From contig NZ_CP015922.1 of assembly GCF_001659725.1 (NCBI RefSeq), forward strand, positions 1,612,001 through 1,676,000: a DNA stretch of 64,000 nt, written 5' to 3'. Position 1 is the stretch's first letter. Each line of letters begins with the position of its first letter. The notes beneath the pieces were generated by a model, which ran no database searches, had not been told where the DNA came from, and saw only the letters and a program-made list of their open reading frames with translations. Of the stretch, positions 8,076 to 16,587 are shown one piece after another. Both the position numbers and the translations under genes were made by a program. The stretch comes from Polynucleobacter wuianus (lineage in GTDB: Bacteria > Pseudomonadota > Gammaproteobacteria > Burkholderiales > Burkholderiaceae).

Positions 8076-8297
8076 ATGAAGATCAATACGGATTTAATGC
8101 ATAAACATGTTTTGCATGACACCTTGTCATTCAAAATTATTTTTTTGATTAGTTACGTGGTGCTCTTTGTTGTAGCACTTTTTTTAATTGTCTTGCCTGC
8201 ATCACAGAAAAGTTGGTTATTTTCTGGTGCTGACGGAGGATCATTCTTCAAGTCAGTTGAAACAGGTGTTTACGGCTTTATGTCTTACTTAAATTAG
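8076..8297 (+). CDS. 73-aa single-span membrane protein between pufB and pufA (not recognised)
   Basis: The ORF has a good ribosome-binding site (AGAGGGAG, about 8 nt before ATG) and lies in frame-independent space between two certain puf genes. The peptide has a short polar N-terminus with three His (MKINTDLMHKHVLHDT), one strong hydrophobic span at about residues 18-42, and a C-terminal tail of about 30 residues ending in ETGVYGFMSYLN. It is not an LH1 alpha or beta: it lacks the WxxWxxYDP start and the WRPWF end. Size and topology resemble RC-LH1 accessory peptides such as PufX, and both tails contain ETG, but that similarity is too short to prove homology. Co-expression with RC-LH1 is certain from position; function is unknown. 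Confidence 0.72.
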   Translation: MKINTDLMHKHVLHDTLSFKIIFLISYVVLFVVALFLIVLPASQKSWLFSGADGGSFFKSVETGVYGFMSYLN

Positions 8298-8307
8298 GAG
8301 AAATATT

Positions 8308-8484
8308 ATGTGGAGAATTTGGAAACTATACGACCCACTACGTGCGATGGTTGCACAGGGCGTTTTTCTCTTTGCTTTGGCAGCAATGATTCATCTCATT
8401 TTATTGAGCACAGTTCAATACAAATGGTTGGATGGTATGAGTCAAGAGCAGTACAAAGCAGCTATATCAGCAGCGAAGAAGTAA
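8308..8484 (+). CDS. pufA: PufA, LH1 antenna alpha polypeptide
   Basis: A 58-aa antenna peptide beginning MWRIWKLYDPLRAMVAQGVF, the classic LH1-alpha start. The span contains AAMIHLILLST, with the BChl-ligand His near residue 29, and QYKWLDG follows. AGGAG sits 7 nt before the ATG. The alpha/beta pair builds the LH1 ring around the reaction centre. The gene is followed by two hairpins before pufL. Confidence 0.95.
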   Translation: MWRIWKLYDPLRAMVAQGVFLFALAAMIHLILLSTVQYKWLDGMSQEQYKAAISAAKK

Positions 8485-8499
8485 TTAGATGTGCAAACC

Positions 8500-8533
8500 G
8501 TAGGCGAATTTCTAGAAATAGTGATTCGTCTAC
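8500..8533 (+). other. intercistronic mRNA hairpin between pufA and pufL (stem 1)
   Basis: The arms GTAGGCGAAT (8500-8509) and ATTCGTCTAC (8524-8533) pair over 10 bp with one G-U and a 14-nt loop. In Rhodobacter a hairpin in the same gap protects the pufBA mRNA and sets the antenna:reaction-centre ratio. The same role is inferred here. Confidence 0.7.
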
Positions 8534-8549
8534 GCAAGATTAATTTAAT

Positions 8550-8566
8550 GTGAGAAGAATTCTCAC
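8550..8566 (+). other. intercistronic mRNA hairpin between pufA and pufL (stem 2)
   Basis: A perfect 7-bp stem GTGAGAA (8550-8556) / TTCTCAC (8560-8566) with a 3-nt loop. It lies 17 nt upstream of the pufL ATG and just before its ribosome-binding site AAGGAG, so it could also affect pufL translation. Confidence 0.6.
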
Positions 8567-8583
8567 TGTGTAAGGAGCGCAAA

Positions 8584-9408
8584 ATGGCCATGCTCAACTT
8601 TGAAAAAAAATACCGCGTGCGCGGTGGGACTCTAATAGGAGGAGATCTTTTTGATTTCTGGGTAGGCCCTTTCTACGTCGGATTCTTTGGGGTAACCACT
8701 ATATTCTTTGCATTCCTTGGGACTGCAATGATTCTTTGGGGCACATCTCAGGCAGGCGTTTTCAATCCTTGGCAAATAAATATTGCCCCTCCGGATCTGA
8801 AATATGGGTTAGGCGTAGCTCCTTTGATGGAGGGTGGATTATGGCAAATCATTACTATCTGCGCCTTAGGAGCATTTGGTTCTTGGGCAATGCGTGAGGT
8901 GGAAATTTCCCGAAAATTGGGAATGGGCCTTCATGTACCAGTTGCTTTTAGTATGGCCATCTTTGCGTATTTCACTTTGGTTGTAATTCGCCCAGTGTTA
9001 ATGGGTGCATGGGGCTACGGTTTTCCTTATGGAATATTGAGTCATTTAGATTGGGTGTCGAATACTGGGTATCAGTATCTGCACTTTCATTACAACCCAG
9101 CCCACATGATTGCGGTAACACTGTTCTTTACAACAACATTAGCACTTGCGCTGCATGGAGCCTTGATCTTATCTTCCACGAATCCACAGCCTGGACAGCC
9201 GGTCAAAACTCCTGAGCACGAGGATACTTTCTTTAGAGACATTATTGGATATTCCGTTGGAACATTGGGCATTCATCGTCTTGGATTATTCCTAGCCTTA
9301 GCGGCGGTATTTTGGAGTGCTGTTTGTATTGTTATTAGTGGCCCCTTCTGGACAAAGGGTTGGCCTGAATGGTGGACATGGTGGTTGAATTTGCCAATCT
9401 GGGGTTAG
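8584..9408 (+). CDS. pufL: PufL, reaction centre L subunit
   Basis: A 274-aa, five-helix membrane protein binding the special pair, accessory BChl, bacteriophaeophytin and quinones. The sequence shows RGGTLIGGDLFDFWVGPFYV at the N-terminus. LSHLDWVSNTGYQYLHFHYN and NPAHMIAV follow, with the BChl ligand His residues, then FRDIIGYSVGTLGIHRLG with the non-haem iron/quinone-site His. An AAGGAG site precedes the ATG. It follows pufA and the hairpins, and a 32-nt gap separates it from pufM. Confidence 0.98.
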   Translation: MAMLNFEKKYRVRGGTLIGGDLFDFWVGPFYVGFFGVTTIFFAFLGTAMILWGTSQAGVFNPWQINIAPPDLKYGLGVAPLMEGGLWQIITICALGAFGSWAMREVEISRKLGMGLHVPVAFSMAIFAYFTLVVIRPVLMGAWGYGFPYGILSHLDWVSNTGYQYLHFHYNPAHMIAVTLFFTTTLALALHGALILSSTNPQPGQPVKTPEHEDTFFRDIIGYSVGTLGIHRLGLFLALAAVFWSAVCIVISGPFWTKGWPEWWTWWLNLPIWG

Positions 9409-9440
9409 TTTTCAGCTAAATTGAAAATGCGGAGAGCATT

Positions 9441-10439
9441 ATGGAATATCAAAATCTATTTACACAAACACAAGTAACTGGCCCTGCAAGTCATGGCGTT
9501 CCAATCAACGCCTACGATATGCGTGAGCGAACTCGCTCTATTGGATTTAGTCATTTGATGGGGCGCATTGGGAATGCACAGCTCGGACCTTTATACCTTG
9601 GGAGATTAGGGGTTGCATCCTTAATATTTGGTATGACGGCATTTTTCATTATTGGGATGAATATGCTGGCCCAAGTAGGCTGGAATCCTTTGCAGTTTGT
9701 GAGGAAATTATTTTGGCTTTCTTTGGATGCCCCGGCACCTAAGTATGGATTGACCTTTCCGCCTATGAATGAAGGTGGTTGGTGGTTGATTGTTGGTCTA
9801 TTTTCAACGATTTCAATCATGCTCTGGTGGTTGAGAACCTTCCGTAGGGCTCAGGCTCTTGGAATGGGTACTCATGTACCTTGGGCATTCGCATCAGCAA
9901 TTTGGTTGTTCTTAGTATTGGGCCTTATTCGTCCGGTACTGATGGGCAGTTGGAGCGAAGCGGTGCCATTTGGTATCTTTTCTCACCTAGATTGGGTATC
10001 CGCCTTTTCAATTCGCTATGGCAACTTGTTTTACAACCCATTCCACATGCTCTCCATTGTGTTTCTTTATGGATCAGTCCTTTTGTTTGCTATGCACGGC
10101 GCAACTATTCTGGCAGTGAGTCGATTTGGCGGTGAAAGAGAAATTGAGCAAATTGTCGATCGCGGAACCGCATCTGAAAGGGCGGCTTTATTCTGGAGAT
10201 GGACTATGGGCTTTAACGCTACGATGGAATCTATTCACCGTTGGGCCTGGTGGTTTGCTGTACTTACTCCATTAACAGGTGGCATTGGAATTTTGCTAAC
10301 CGGCACCGTTGTGGATAACTGGTATCTATGGGCTGTTAAGCATAATATGGCGCCAACTTATCCGGCAATTTATGGGACCGTGTCTGATCCTGCTTTAAAG
10401 GCACCTTCAGCTCCAGTAGCAATAGGGGAGAAAAAATGA
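9441..10439 (+). CDS. pufM: PufM, reaction centre M subunit
   Basis: A 332-aa partner of PufL with five membrane helices. Visible blocks are RIGNAQLGPLYLGRLGVASL, FGIFSHLDWVSAFSIRYGNL, YNPFHMLSIVFLYGSVLLFA and MESIHRWAWWFAVLTPLTGG, covering the special-pair His, the iron-ligand His residues and the quinone pocket. GGAGAG lies upstream of the ATG. The stop overlaps the pufC start by 4 nt, so PufC is translationally coupled. Confidence 0.98.
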   Translation: MEYQNLFTQTQVTGPASHGVPINAYDMRERTRSIGFSHLMGRIGNAQLGPLYLGRLGVASLIFGMTAFFIIGMNMLAQVGWNPLQFVRKLFWLSLDAPAPKYGLTFPPMNEGGWWLIVGLFSTISIMLWWLRTFRRAQALGMGTHVPWAFASAIWLFLVLGLIRPVLMGSWSEAVPFGIFSHLDWVSAFSIRYGNLFYNPFHMLSIVFLYGSVLLFAMHGATILAVSRFGGEREIEQIVDRGTASERAALFWRWTMGFNATMESIHRWAWWFAVLTPLTGGIGILLTGTVVDNWYLWAVKHNMAPTYPAIYGTVSDPALKAPSAPVAIGEKK

Positions 10440-11479
10440 AAAACGTTCGCCAAAAAATTGCCATTGCATTTAGTGTTTTGGCAATTGTTACGCTTACGGC
10501 TTGTGAGCGACCACCAGTTGAGTCAAAGCAAACTGGATACCGCGGTACCGGTATGGATCAAATTGATAATCCTAGAACACAAGAGCAGCTAGCTAAGATT
10601 AATGAAATGCCAGCTGGAGTTCCTGCATCCCCGGACGGACCAAAGGCTGGTGCCGTATATAAGAACGTCAAAGTTTTAAATAATTTAAGCACTGCACAGT
10701 TTGGTGCTTTTATGGTCTCAATGACTTCATGGGTTGCCCCTAAAGAGGGTTGTGCTTATTGCCATAATGTTCAGAATTTTGCAGATGATTCTCTTTACAC
10801 TAAAACTGTAGCTAGAAGAATGATTCAGATGAATCAGCAAATTAATAGTAATTGGGCTGATCACGTAAAGCAAACGGGCGTTACTTGTTACACCTGCCAT
10901 AGAGGTAATAATATTCCTCAAAATGTTTGGTTTAATCCAGAAGAAAAGCGTGGCGGAAATATGCTAGGTAATGCTAACGGACAAAATGATCCAGCATCTG
11001 CCGTTGCCTATACAGCCCTCCCGAATAAGCCATTTGCAGACTATTTGGTAGAAAAAGGTGGCCCAGCAAGGATTGTTGGCAAAACGGCACTTCCTACGGG
11101 TAACAAAGCAACCCTTCAAAGTACAGAAAATGTATATGGAATGATGACTCACATGTCCCATTCTCTTGGGGTTAACTGTACCTTTTGCCACAACTCTCAA
11201 AACTTTTCTAGTTGGGAGCAGAGCACACCTCAGCGTGCTCAAGCATGGTATGGCATTCAAATGCTAAAAGATATTAATACCAACTTTATGACCCCGTTAA
11301 AGGATGTTTTTCCACCAAATCGACTCGGGCCCACTGGTGACGTTGCTAAAGCAAACTGCGCCACCTGTCATCAAGGTGTAAATAAACCACTCTTAGGTCA
11401 AAGTATGTTGAAGGATTATCCGTATCTTGCTCCAAATAGAGATATGCCAAAAGATAGCACCCATAGCGCAGCAAAATAG
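10436..11479 (+). CDS. pufC: PufC, tetrahaem cytochrome c subunit of the reaction centre
   Basis: A 347-aa periplasmic lipoprotein that re-reduces the oxidised special pair. The signal peptide ends in LTAC with the lipidated Cys at residue 23. Four CxxCH haem sites are seen: CAYCH (about 106), CYTCH (about 151), CTFCH (about 248) and CATCH (about 308). Met residues in the MTSM, RRMIQM and MMTHM segments are likely sixth ligands. It is the last structural puf gene and is followed by a strong terminator. The length matches the tetrahaem family. Confidence 0.97.
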   Translation: MKNVRQKIAIAFSVLAIVTLTACERPPVESKQTGYRGTGMDQIDNPRTQEQLAKINEMPAGVPASPDGPKAGAVYKNVKVLNNLSTAQFGAFMVSMTSWVAPKEGCAYCHNVQNFADDSLYTKTVARRMIQMNQQINSNWADHVKQTGVTCYTCHRGNNIPQNVWFNPEEKRGGNMLGNANGQNDPASAVAYTALPNKPFADYLVEKGGPARIVGKTALPTGNKATLQSTENVYGMMTHMSHSLGVNCTFCHNSQNFSSWEQSTPQRAQAWYGIQMLKDINTNFMTPLKDVFPPNRLGPTGDVAKANCATCHQGVNKPLLGQSMLKDYPYLAPNRDMPKDSTHSAAK

Positions 11480-11488
11480 CCTTGCCAA

Positions 11489-11520
11489 CCCCTTTGATAT
11501 TAAATATCAAAGGGGTTTTT
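11489..11520 (+). terminator. rho-independent terminator after pufC
   Basis: A perfect 12-bp stem CCCCTTTGATAT (11489-11500) / ATATCAAAGGGG (11504-11515), a 3-nt loop and five T residues. It sits 10 nt after the pufC stop and 17 nt before crtI, so it should end most puf transcripts or attenuate read-through into crtIB. Confidence 0.9.
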
Positions 11521-11536
11521 AAACAAAGGAAGTCTG

Positions 11537-13096
11537 ATGGACCAACAGGTCGATCAATTTAAGATCCCCGAAAACATAGCCACAGTTGGAAATGTACATG
11601 CTTCTGAACGCGCTCTTGTAATCGGTGCAGGGTTTGGTGGTCTTGCTGCAGCAATACGTCTAGCCATAAAAGGATATGACGTCCAGGTATTGGAAAGATT
11701 GGGAGACGCTGGAGGTAGGGCTTATGTACATAGAAGAAATGGCTTTACGTTTGATGCCGGCCCTACTATTATCACCGCGCCTTTTTTACTAGAAGAGTTA
11801 TGGAGCTTGTGCGGCAAAAAAATGTCTAACGATGTTGATTTGCGTGCAATGGATCCGTTTTATCAAATCCGATTTGCAGATGGCCGCATATTTAATTACA
11901 CCGGTGATCTGGAGCGAATGAAGCAAGAAGTTGCCAAATTTAGTCCTAGTGATTTACCAGGTTATCTACGTTTTTTAGAAGAGGCAGAGTATTGCTACAA
12001 ACTAGGGTTTGAAGAGCTGGGAGATGTTGCATTTGACAGCTTAAAAGATTTAGTAAAAGCATTTCCAAGCCTAGTGAAGATGAGGGCCTGGAATAATCTC
12101 TATAGCTTAGTTGCGAAACATATCAAAGACCCACAGCTTAGAGAGGTAATGAGCTTTCATCCATTACTCATTGGCGGTAACCCTTTTTCGGTTACCTCTG
12201 TTTATGCATTAATTAATTCCTTAGAGCGCAAATGGGGCGTTCATTCCGCAATGGGTGGAACGGGATCAATTATCAAAGGACTTGTTGGTTTGCTTAATGG
12301 CCTTGGCGTAAGAATCCGTTATGCAAGTACCGTTAAGAAAATCAATATCGTTGAAAATAAAGTAACGGGCGTAACATTGGAAAATGGTGAGGTTTTATTT
12401 GCCAATAAGGTAGTCTGTAATGCTGATACAGCATGGACTTACAAAAATTTGATTGACCCAGAACATCGAAAAATATGGACTGATAAAAAAATTGAGAATG
12501 GTAAGTACTCAATGAGTCTATTTGTCTGGTACTTTGGCACTAAAAAACAATACCCAAAAATACCGCACCACATGATGCTGTTAGGTAAACGTTATAAAAC
12601 TCTTTTAGAGGATATTTTTAAACGCCATCATCTTGCTAAAGACTTTAGCCTTTATTTGCATCGTCCCACAGCAACTGATCCTAACTTAGCTCCTCCAGAA
12701 TGTGATACCTTTTATGTACTTTCCCCCGTTCCTCATCTGGACAGTGGAACCGATTGGAAGCAGGAGGCTGAGCCCTATAGAAAAGCCATTGCAAAGATGC
12801 TTGAAGAAACTGTTTTACCGGGCTTGCAAGAGAATTTAGTGGAATCGTTTGTAATGACTCCAGAAGATTTTAAAGACAGGCTGCTTTCCTATAAGGGGGC
12901 TGCTTTTGGTTTGGAACCTTTGCTTACCCAAAGTGCTTGGTTCAGACCACATAATCGTAGCGAAGATATTGAAGGTCTTTATATGGTTGGGGCGAGCACT
13001 CATCCGGGTGCGGGGATTCCTGGGGTTTTGTCATCAGCCAAAGCTTTAGATTCGTTGATTGCGCCCGCTAAAATACTCTCTCAAAATGCACGATAG
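11537..13096 (+). CDS. crtI: CrtI, phytoene desaturase
   Basis: A 519-aa FAD-dependent desaturase converting phytoene to neurosporene or lycopene. The dinucleotide motif VIGAGFGGLAAAIRLA begins about residue 28, after a 25-residue N-terminal extension. FDAGPTIITAPFLLEELW is the family's second conserved block, and GLYMVGASTHPGAGIPGV near the C-terminus is the CrtI-type signature. An AAGGAAG site precedes the ATG. It follows the pufC terminator and overlaps crtB by about 11 nt. How many desaturations it performs cannot be told from sequence. Confidence 0.95.
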   Translation: MDQQVDQFKIPENIATVGNVHASERALVIGAGFGGLAAAIRLAIKGYDVQVLERLGDAGGRAYVHRRNGFTFDAGPTIITAPFLLEELWSLCGKKMSNDVDLRAMDPFYQIRFADGRIFNYTGDLERMKQEVAKFSPSDLPGYLRFLEEAEYCYKLGFEELGDVAFDSLKDLVKAFPSLVKMRAWNNLYSLVAKHIKDPQLREVMSFHPLLIGGNPFSVTSVYALINSLERKWGVHSAMGGTGSIIKGLVGLLNGLGVRIRYASTVKKINIVENKVTGVTLENGEVLFANKVVCNADTAWTYKNLIDPEHRKIWTDKKIENGKYSMSLFVWYFGTKKQYPKIPHHMMLLGKRYKTLLEDIFKRHHLAKDFSLYLHRPTATDPNLAPPECDTFYVLSPVPHLDSGTDWKQEAEPYRKAIAKMLEETVLPGLQENLVESFVMTPEDFKDRLLSYKGAAFGLEPLLTQSAWFRPHNRSEDIEGLYMVGASTHPGAGIPGVLSSAKALDSLIAPAKILSQNAR

Positions 13097-14144
13097 AGCT
13101 ATTACATCCGAATACGGATTTCAGCTTGATCTACTCTCTTGCGAGACCTTGATGAGAGATGGCTCCAAATCCTTTTTTTCTGCATCCAGGATCCTGCCTT
13201 CTAATATTCGTGATTCTGCTATAGCTTTATATGCTTTTTGTCGTTTACTGGATGATATGGTGGACGATCAAAATGCGTCTGATAATGTTATAGAGCAGAT
13301 TGAATATCGATTAGATCGTATCTATTCAAAAAATCCACTAGATATACCCGCGGATAGAGCTTTAGCTCTTGTAGTTGAGCGATTTTTAATTCCTCGAAGC
13401 CTCCTGGAGGCACTGGTAGAAGGATTTAAGTGGGATCGTACTGGTCGCCAATATCAAACCATAGAAGAGTTATGTGACTATGCTGCTAGAGTTGCTTCAA
13501 CAGTAGGGGTCATGATGACTCTGATTATGGGTATACGGGATCGAGCTGTATTAGAACGCGCATGCGAGCTTGGCCTTGCAATGCAGTTGACTAATATTGC
13601 GCGGGATATTGGGGAGGACGCTAGAAACGAGCGTCTCTATCTTCCTAGAGATTGGCTTCAAGAAGAAAATATAGACCCTGATCAGTGGCTTAAAAATCCT
13701 ATTTTTAATGATGGTATCTTGCGAGTGAATCAAAAGCTCATTCAGTACGCCGATGATTTATATGCTCGTTCGGCATTTGGATTCTCTGGTTTACCAAGAA
13801 ATTGTCGATCAGCCATAGCCGCTGCTAGTTTGATTTATTCGGAAATCGGTAGGCAAATTGAGCGACAGGGGATGGATTCGGTTACAAAAAGAGCTGTCGT
13901 ATCAAAGAAAAGAAAAGTTTTATTGCTATTCAAATCTCTTGGGGCGGCTATCTATAGTGCAAAACCAACGCAGAGTTTAGATTCCATTCCTGCTATACAG
14001 TTTTTGGTTGATGCGGTAGAGCCAGAAGGACAGTACGCGCATTACAGTGGATCTGTAGAGGATAGGCTCATTTGGGTTGTTAGTCTTCTGGAAAAAGTAG
14101 AGCATAGAAAAATAGACTCATACCATTCTTTTGCTCGGCATTAG
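13086..14144 (+). CDS. crtB: CrtB, phytoene synthase
   Basis: A squalene/phytoene-synthase-family enzyme of 352 aa joining two GGPP molecules head to head. The two aspartate-rich motifs are DDMVD at about 56-60 (inside YAFCRLLDDMVDD) and DIGED at about 174-178 (inside ARDIGEDARNERLYLP). I chose the ATG at 13086, which overlaps the crtI stop by 11 nt. An upstream in-frame TTG at 13059 would add nine residues that resemble nothing. No clear ribosome-binding site is seen, consistent with coupling to crtI. The gene converges on crtC with no obvious terminator between them. Confidence 0.93.
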   Translation: MHDRAITSEYGFQLDLLSCETLMRDGSKSFFSASRILPSNIRDSAIALYAFCRLLDDMVDDQNASDNVIEQIEYRLDRIYSKNPLDIPADRALALVVERFLIPRSLLEALVEGFKWDRTGRQYQTIEELCDYAARVASTVGVMMTLIMGIRDRAVLERACELGLAMQLTNIARDIGEDARNERLYLPRDWLQEENIDPDQWLKNPIFNDGILRVNQKLIQYADDLYARSAFGFSGLPRNCRSAIAAASLIYSEIGRQIERQGMDSVTKRAVVSKKRKVLLLFKSLGAAIYSAKPTQSLDSIPAIQFLVDAVEPEGQYAHYSGSVEDRLIWVVSLLEKVEHRKIDSYHSFARH

Positions 14145-14176
14145 CATTGCTTAGCTGTTTCTATATTGCTAGCTTA

Positions 14177-15256
14177 TTAATATAGACGCGTTGGATTTCT
14201 AGGCATTCTCCAAGGCAGCATAAATTGGACGATGTTGGATTCTAGGCGTTTTATATTTAATGTTTCATGCATCGAAATAACATCCTCTCCAAGTAGTTTT
14301 GATGCAATCATCGAGCGAGCATAAAAAGGCGTATCTTCCAAGGTATTAAGCACTGTTACCTTGTGATCTGATTCAGAGCGCATATTGCGCTGAATTCTCC
14401 ATCCTGTTTTGCGAAGTTCAACTCTATTTGGCGCTAAAAAATCCTCAGTACTACCATCTAATTTAAATTTAGTTGCTAGAACCTTTTCTACTCCATTCTT
14501 TTGTCGCACATCATAAATTACAGCAGTGCTGCCATCTTTTAAGTGAGCTCGTGACCAGTCCCACTCACTGAAGGGTTTGTTGATTGCCTCATCTCCCTCA
14601 TTAGAGTCAAAGTAAGCATTGCCAATCCAGTTTAGATTAGGTTTATTGAAAGAGACTTCGACTCTGGAGGAGGGTGCTATTGGCCCCCAGCGATGCTTCT
14701 GTTGATCATCAAGAGCTACTACATGATTAAAAAGTTGCTCTGTAAATACTTTGATGGTTCCCTGAACTCTTTGACCAAGCAAAGGAACTCGCTCATTAAT
14801 GGTGATAGTAAGAGCGTTATCGTTCCAGCTTAACTGACTGGGACCTATAGTGAACTGATTGGCTGTGCGATGGATTGCATTCTTGCCCCTTTCAGTCATC
14901 GTCCAATATTTTTTGGTTGGCGTATAAAGCGCAACATTAATGGAGCAAAAGTCTTCAGCTTGTGCAGGCTTGCTTTTATTTGCCCAAGCGTAATAGGGAG
15001 AAAAGACGCTGCCAACAAAGGCAATAATGCTAAACCCATTTAAGCCATCATCGCTAAGGCCGTCAATGTACCACCAGAGATAGTTACCCGGATTTACCGC
15101 TTGGTCGAACCTAGGCGATCCATCAGGGTTGCGGCCGCCAATCGTCCTGACATTGCCGCCATTGGAACCCCCGGACCTGGGTGGGTGCTGCCTCCTGCTA
15201 GGAGCAGATTGTTGATTTGCGATTGAGAACCTAGTCTGTGAAATGAGCTCATCCAT
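14177..15256 (-). CDS. crtC: CrtC, acyclic carotenoid 1,2-hydratase (start uncertain)
   Basis: The enzyme adds water across the C1-C2 double bond of neurosporene/lycopene-type carotenoids. The family-like part begins about 15120 with RFDQAVNPGNYLWWYIDGLS and continues through FSIIAFVGSVFSPYYAWANK, a CrtC hallmark, to the end. The conserved part lies in a reading frame that runs deep into crtD. The nearest in-frame ATG is 15254-15256, giving 359 aa and a roughly 160-nt overlap with crtD. No in-frame ATG, GTG or TTG is nearer the conserved start. The real start is therefore unresolved, and a non-canonical start near 15130-15150 is possible. It is the last gene of the aerR-ppsR-crtADC run. Confidence 0.85.
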   Translation of the reverse strand: MDELISQTRFSIANQQSAPSRRQHPPRSGGSNGGNVRTIGGRNPDGSPRFDQAVNPGNYLWWYIDGLSDDGLNGFSIIAFVGSVFSPYYAWANKSKPAQAEDFCSINVALYTPTKKYWTMTERGKNAIHRTANQFTIGPSQLSWNDNALTITINERVPLLGQRVQGTIKVFTEQLFNHVVALDDQQKHRWGPIAPSSRVEVSFNKPNLNWIGNAYFDSNEGDEAINKPFSEWDWSRAHLKDGSTAVIYDVRQKNGVEKVLATKFKLDGSTEDFLAPNRVELRKTGWRIQRNMRSESDHKVTVLNTLEDTPFYARSMIASKLLGEDVISMHETLNIKRLESNIVQFMLPWRMPRNPTRLY

Positions 15257-16587
15257 CCATGAGTTGCTTGGCCATATAGCGCTCCGCCTCGACCCGGAAA
15301 TAGCATTGAGAAATCCTGAGGGGTCGTTCGCGTAATTTGAGCATCCTCCAGCTGGAGTCCATATTTGTTCATGATTGAAAATGCTTTTTGTTCGCATTGA
15401 TCGATTTCCTCATTGTTATAAGGTTTTTTTGAGCCATTCGCTGGTGCATTTACTAAACAAAACAATCTTTCAGGCTGATTATTCTCAAGTGCTAAATCAT
15501 TTCTATCTTGAGCGCAGATATAGACTGTTGGGTTGAGTGGAAGGCGCTGTTTTTCAAAAATATCAGAAAATTCGCTCTGATAGGGCTGATTAAAAAACAC
15601 GTTATGACGCACTAGAGGGAATCCTGAAGATTTCACCTTCATTGACCAAGTCACCGCTGATAGGGAGTCTGTTTGTTTGAGCTTGGCAGGTATCGCAGTA
15701 CTTACTCTCTCACCTAATAAGTGATTTTTTAAAGCATTTATATCACCATTAAAAATGAGGTAATCGCATTCTAGAAATTCACCACTTTTGAGATGTACGC
15801 CACTAATTTGCGAACCAGCCAGCTCAAGACAATCAACCTCTGAGTCATAGCGGAATTTACAACCTTTTTTTTGCGCTAACGTGGCTATCACCTCAGGTAT
15901 TTTTGCCATACCACCTTTGATTGACCAAACTCCATCCATTTCTACCTGGGCGATCAACATCAGGGTTGCTGGAGCTAAATAGGGAGACGAGCCACAGTAA
16001 GTTGCATAACGTCCAAAGAGTTGATGTAAGCGTGGGTCTGGAAAGTATTTTTCTAGAGCGGACCAAAGACTGCTAAAGGGTCCGATATCCCATAATATTT
16101 TACTTTTCTCAATCCCCAATGAACCCATCATTCCCAGCATGCTGGGGCGTCTAGATTCTATAAAGGGCTTTTTTAAGGATTCGTAAACCTTTTTAGCTGT
16201 ACCACAGAACTCTAAAAATAATTGTGCTTGCTTGGGATTACAAAACTGAGCGATAGCATCTGCGCTTTTTTTGTTGTCAGCATATAAGTCCAGATAGTCC
16301 TCGCCCCAACTATGTCTAGCAAGGATATCTAAAGCCTCTAACTCAAATTCAGAAGAAAAATTTTCATCACAATCATCAAATAATTTTTCAAAAACCCAGC
16401 GCATTGTAAAGACCGTAGGCCCTGAATCTATCAATGCACCATCAATATCGATTTGACGAATTTTCCCGCCTGGGTAGCTATTCTTTTCAAGAACGGTTAC
16501 GTTGAGACCATGGTGAGCTAGCTCTAGAGCGGCTGTAAGACCGGCAATACCTGCACCAACTATGATGACCTTAGGGGATTTGGACAT
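15094..16587 (-). CDS. crtD: CrtD, hydroxyneurosporene (methoxyneurosporene) desaturase
   Basis: A CrtI-family FAD enzyme of 497 aa introducing the C3,4 double bond in 1-hydroxy or 1-methoxy carotenoids. VIIVGAGIAGLTAALELA spans about residues 7-24, GALIDSGPTVFTMRWVFEKL is the next block, and LLLAGGSTHPGPGVPMAAMS is near the C-terminus. The chosen ATG (16585-16587, MSKSPK) has AAGGA 6 nt upstream; an earlier in-frame start at 16605 lacks this. The gene overlaps crtA by 17 nt and crtC by more than 100 nt. Position between crtA and crtC separates it from crtI. Confidence 0.92.
   Translation of the reverse strand: MSKSPKVIIVGAGIAGLTAALELAHHGLNVTVLEKNSYPGGKIRQIDIDGALIDSGPTVFTMRWVFEKLFDDCDENFSSEFELEALDILARHSWGEDYLDLYADNKKSADAIAQFCNPKQAQLFLEFCGTAKKVYESLKKPFIESRRPSMLGMMGSLGIEKSKILWDIGPFSSLWSALEKYFPDPRLHQLFGRYATYCGSSPYLAPATLMLIAQVEMDGVWSIKGGMAKIPEVIATLAQKKGCKFRYDSEVDCLELAGSQISGVHLKSGEFLECDYLIFNGDINALKNHLLGERVSTAIPAKLKQTDSLSAVTWSMKVKSSGFPLVRHNVFFNQPYQSEFSDIFEKQRLPLNPTVYICAQDRNDLALENNQPERLFCLVNAPANGSKKPYNNEEIDQCEQKAFSIMNKYGLQLEDAQITRTTPQDFSMLFPGRGGALYGQATHGWMSSFHRLGSQSQINNLLLAGGSTHPGPGVPMAAMSGRLAAATLMDRLGSTKR

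Noticed and set aside
7808..8134. Antisense 108-aa reading frame across pufB
   Set aside because: It is opposite a certain antenna gene, has no family features, and its Cys-rich translation is what antisense of LH1 coding DNA gives.
8310..8543. 77-aa reading frame starting GTG inside pufA
   Set aside because: It is an alternative frame of pufA and the following hairpins; pufA in the other frame has all LH1-alpha residues.
11492..11512. TTGAT and ATCAA in the pufC terminator as an FNR site
   Set aside because: The half-sites are 7 bp apart instead of 4 and are part of the terminator stem.
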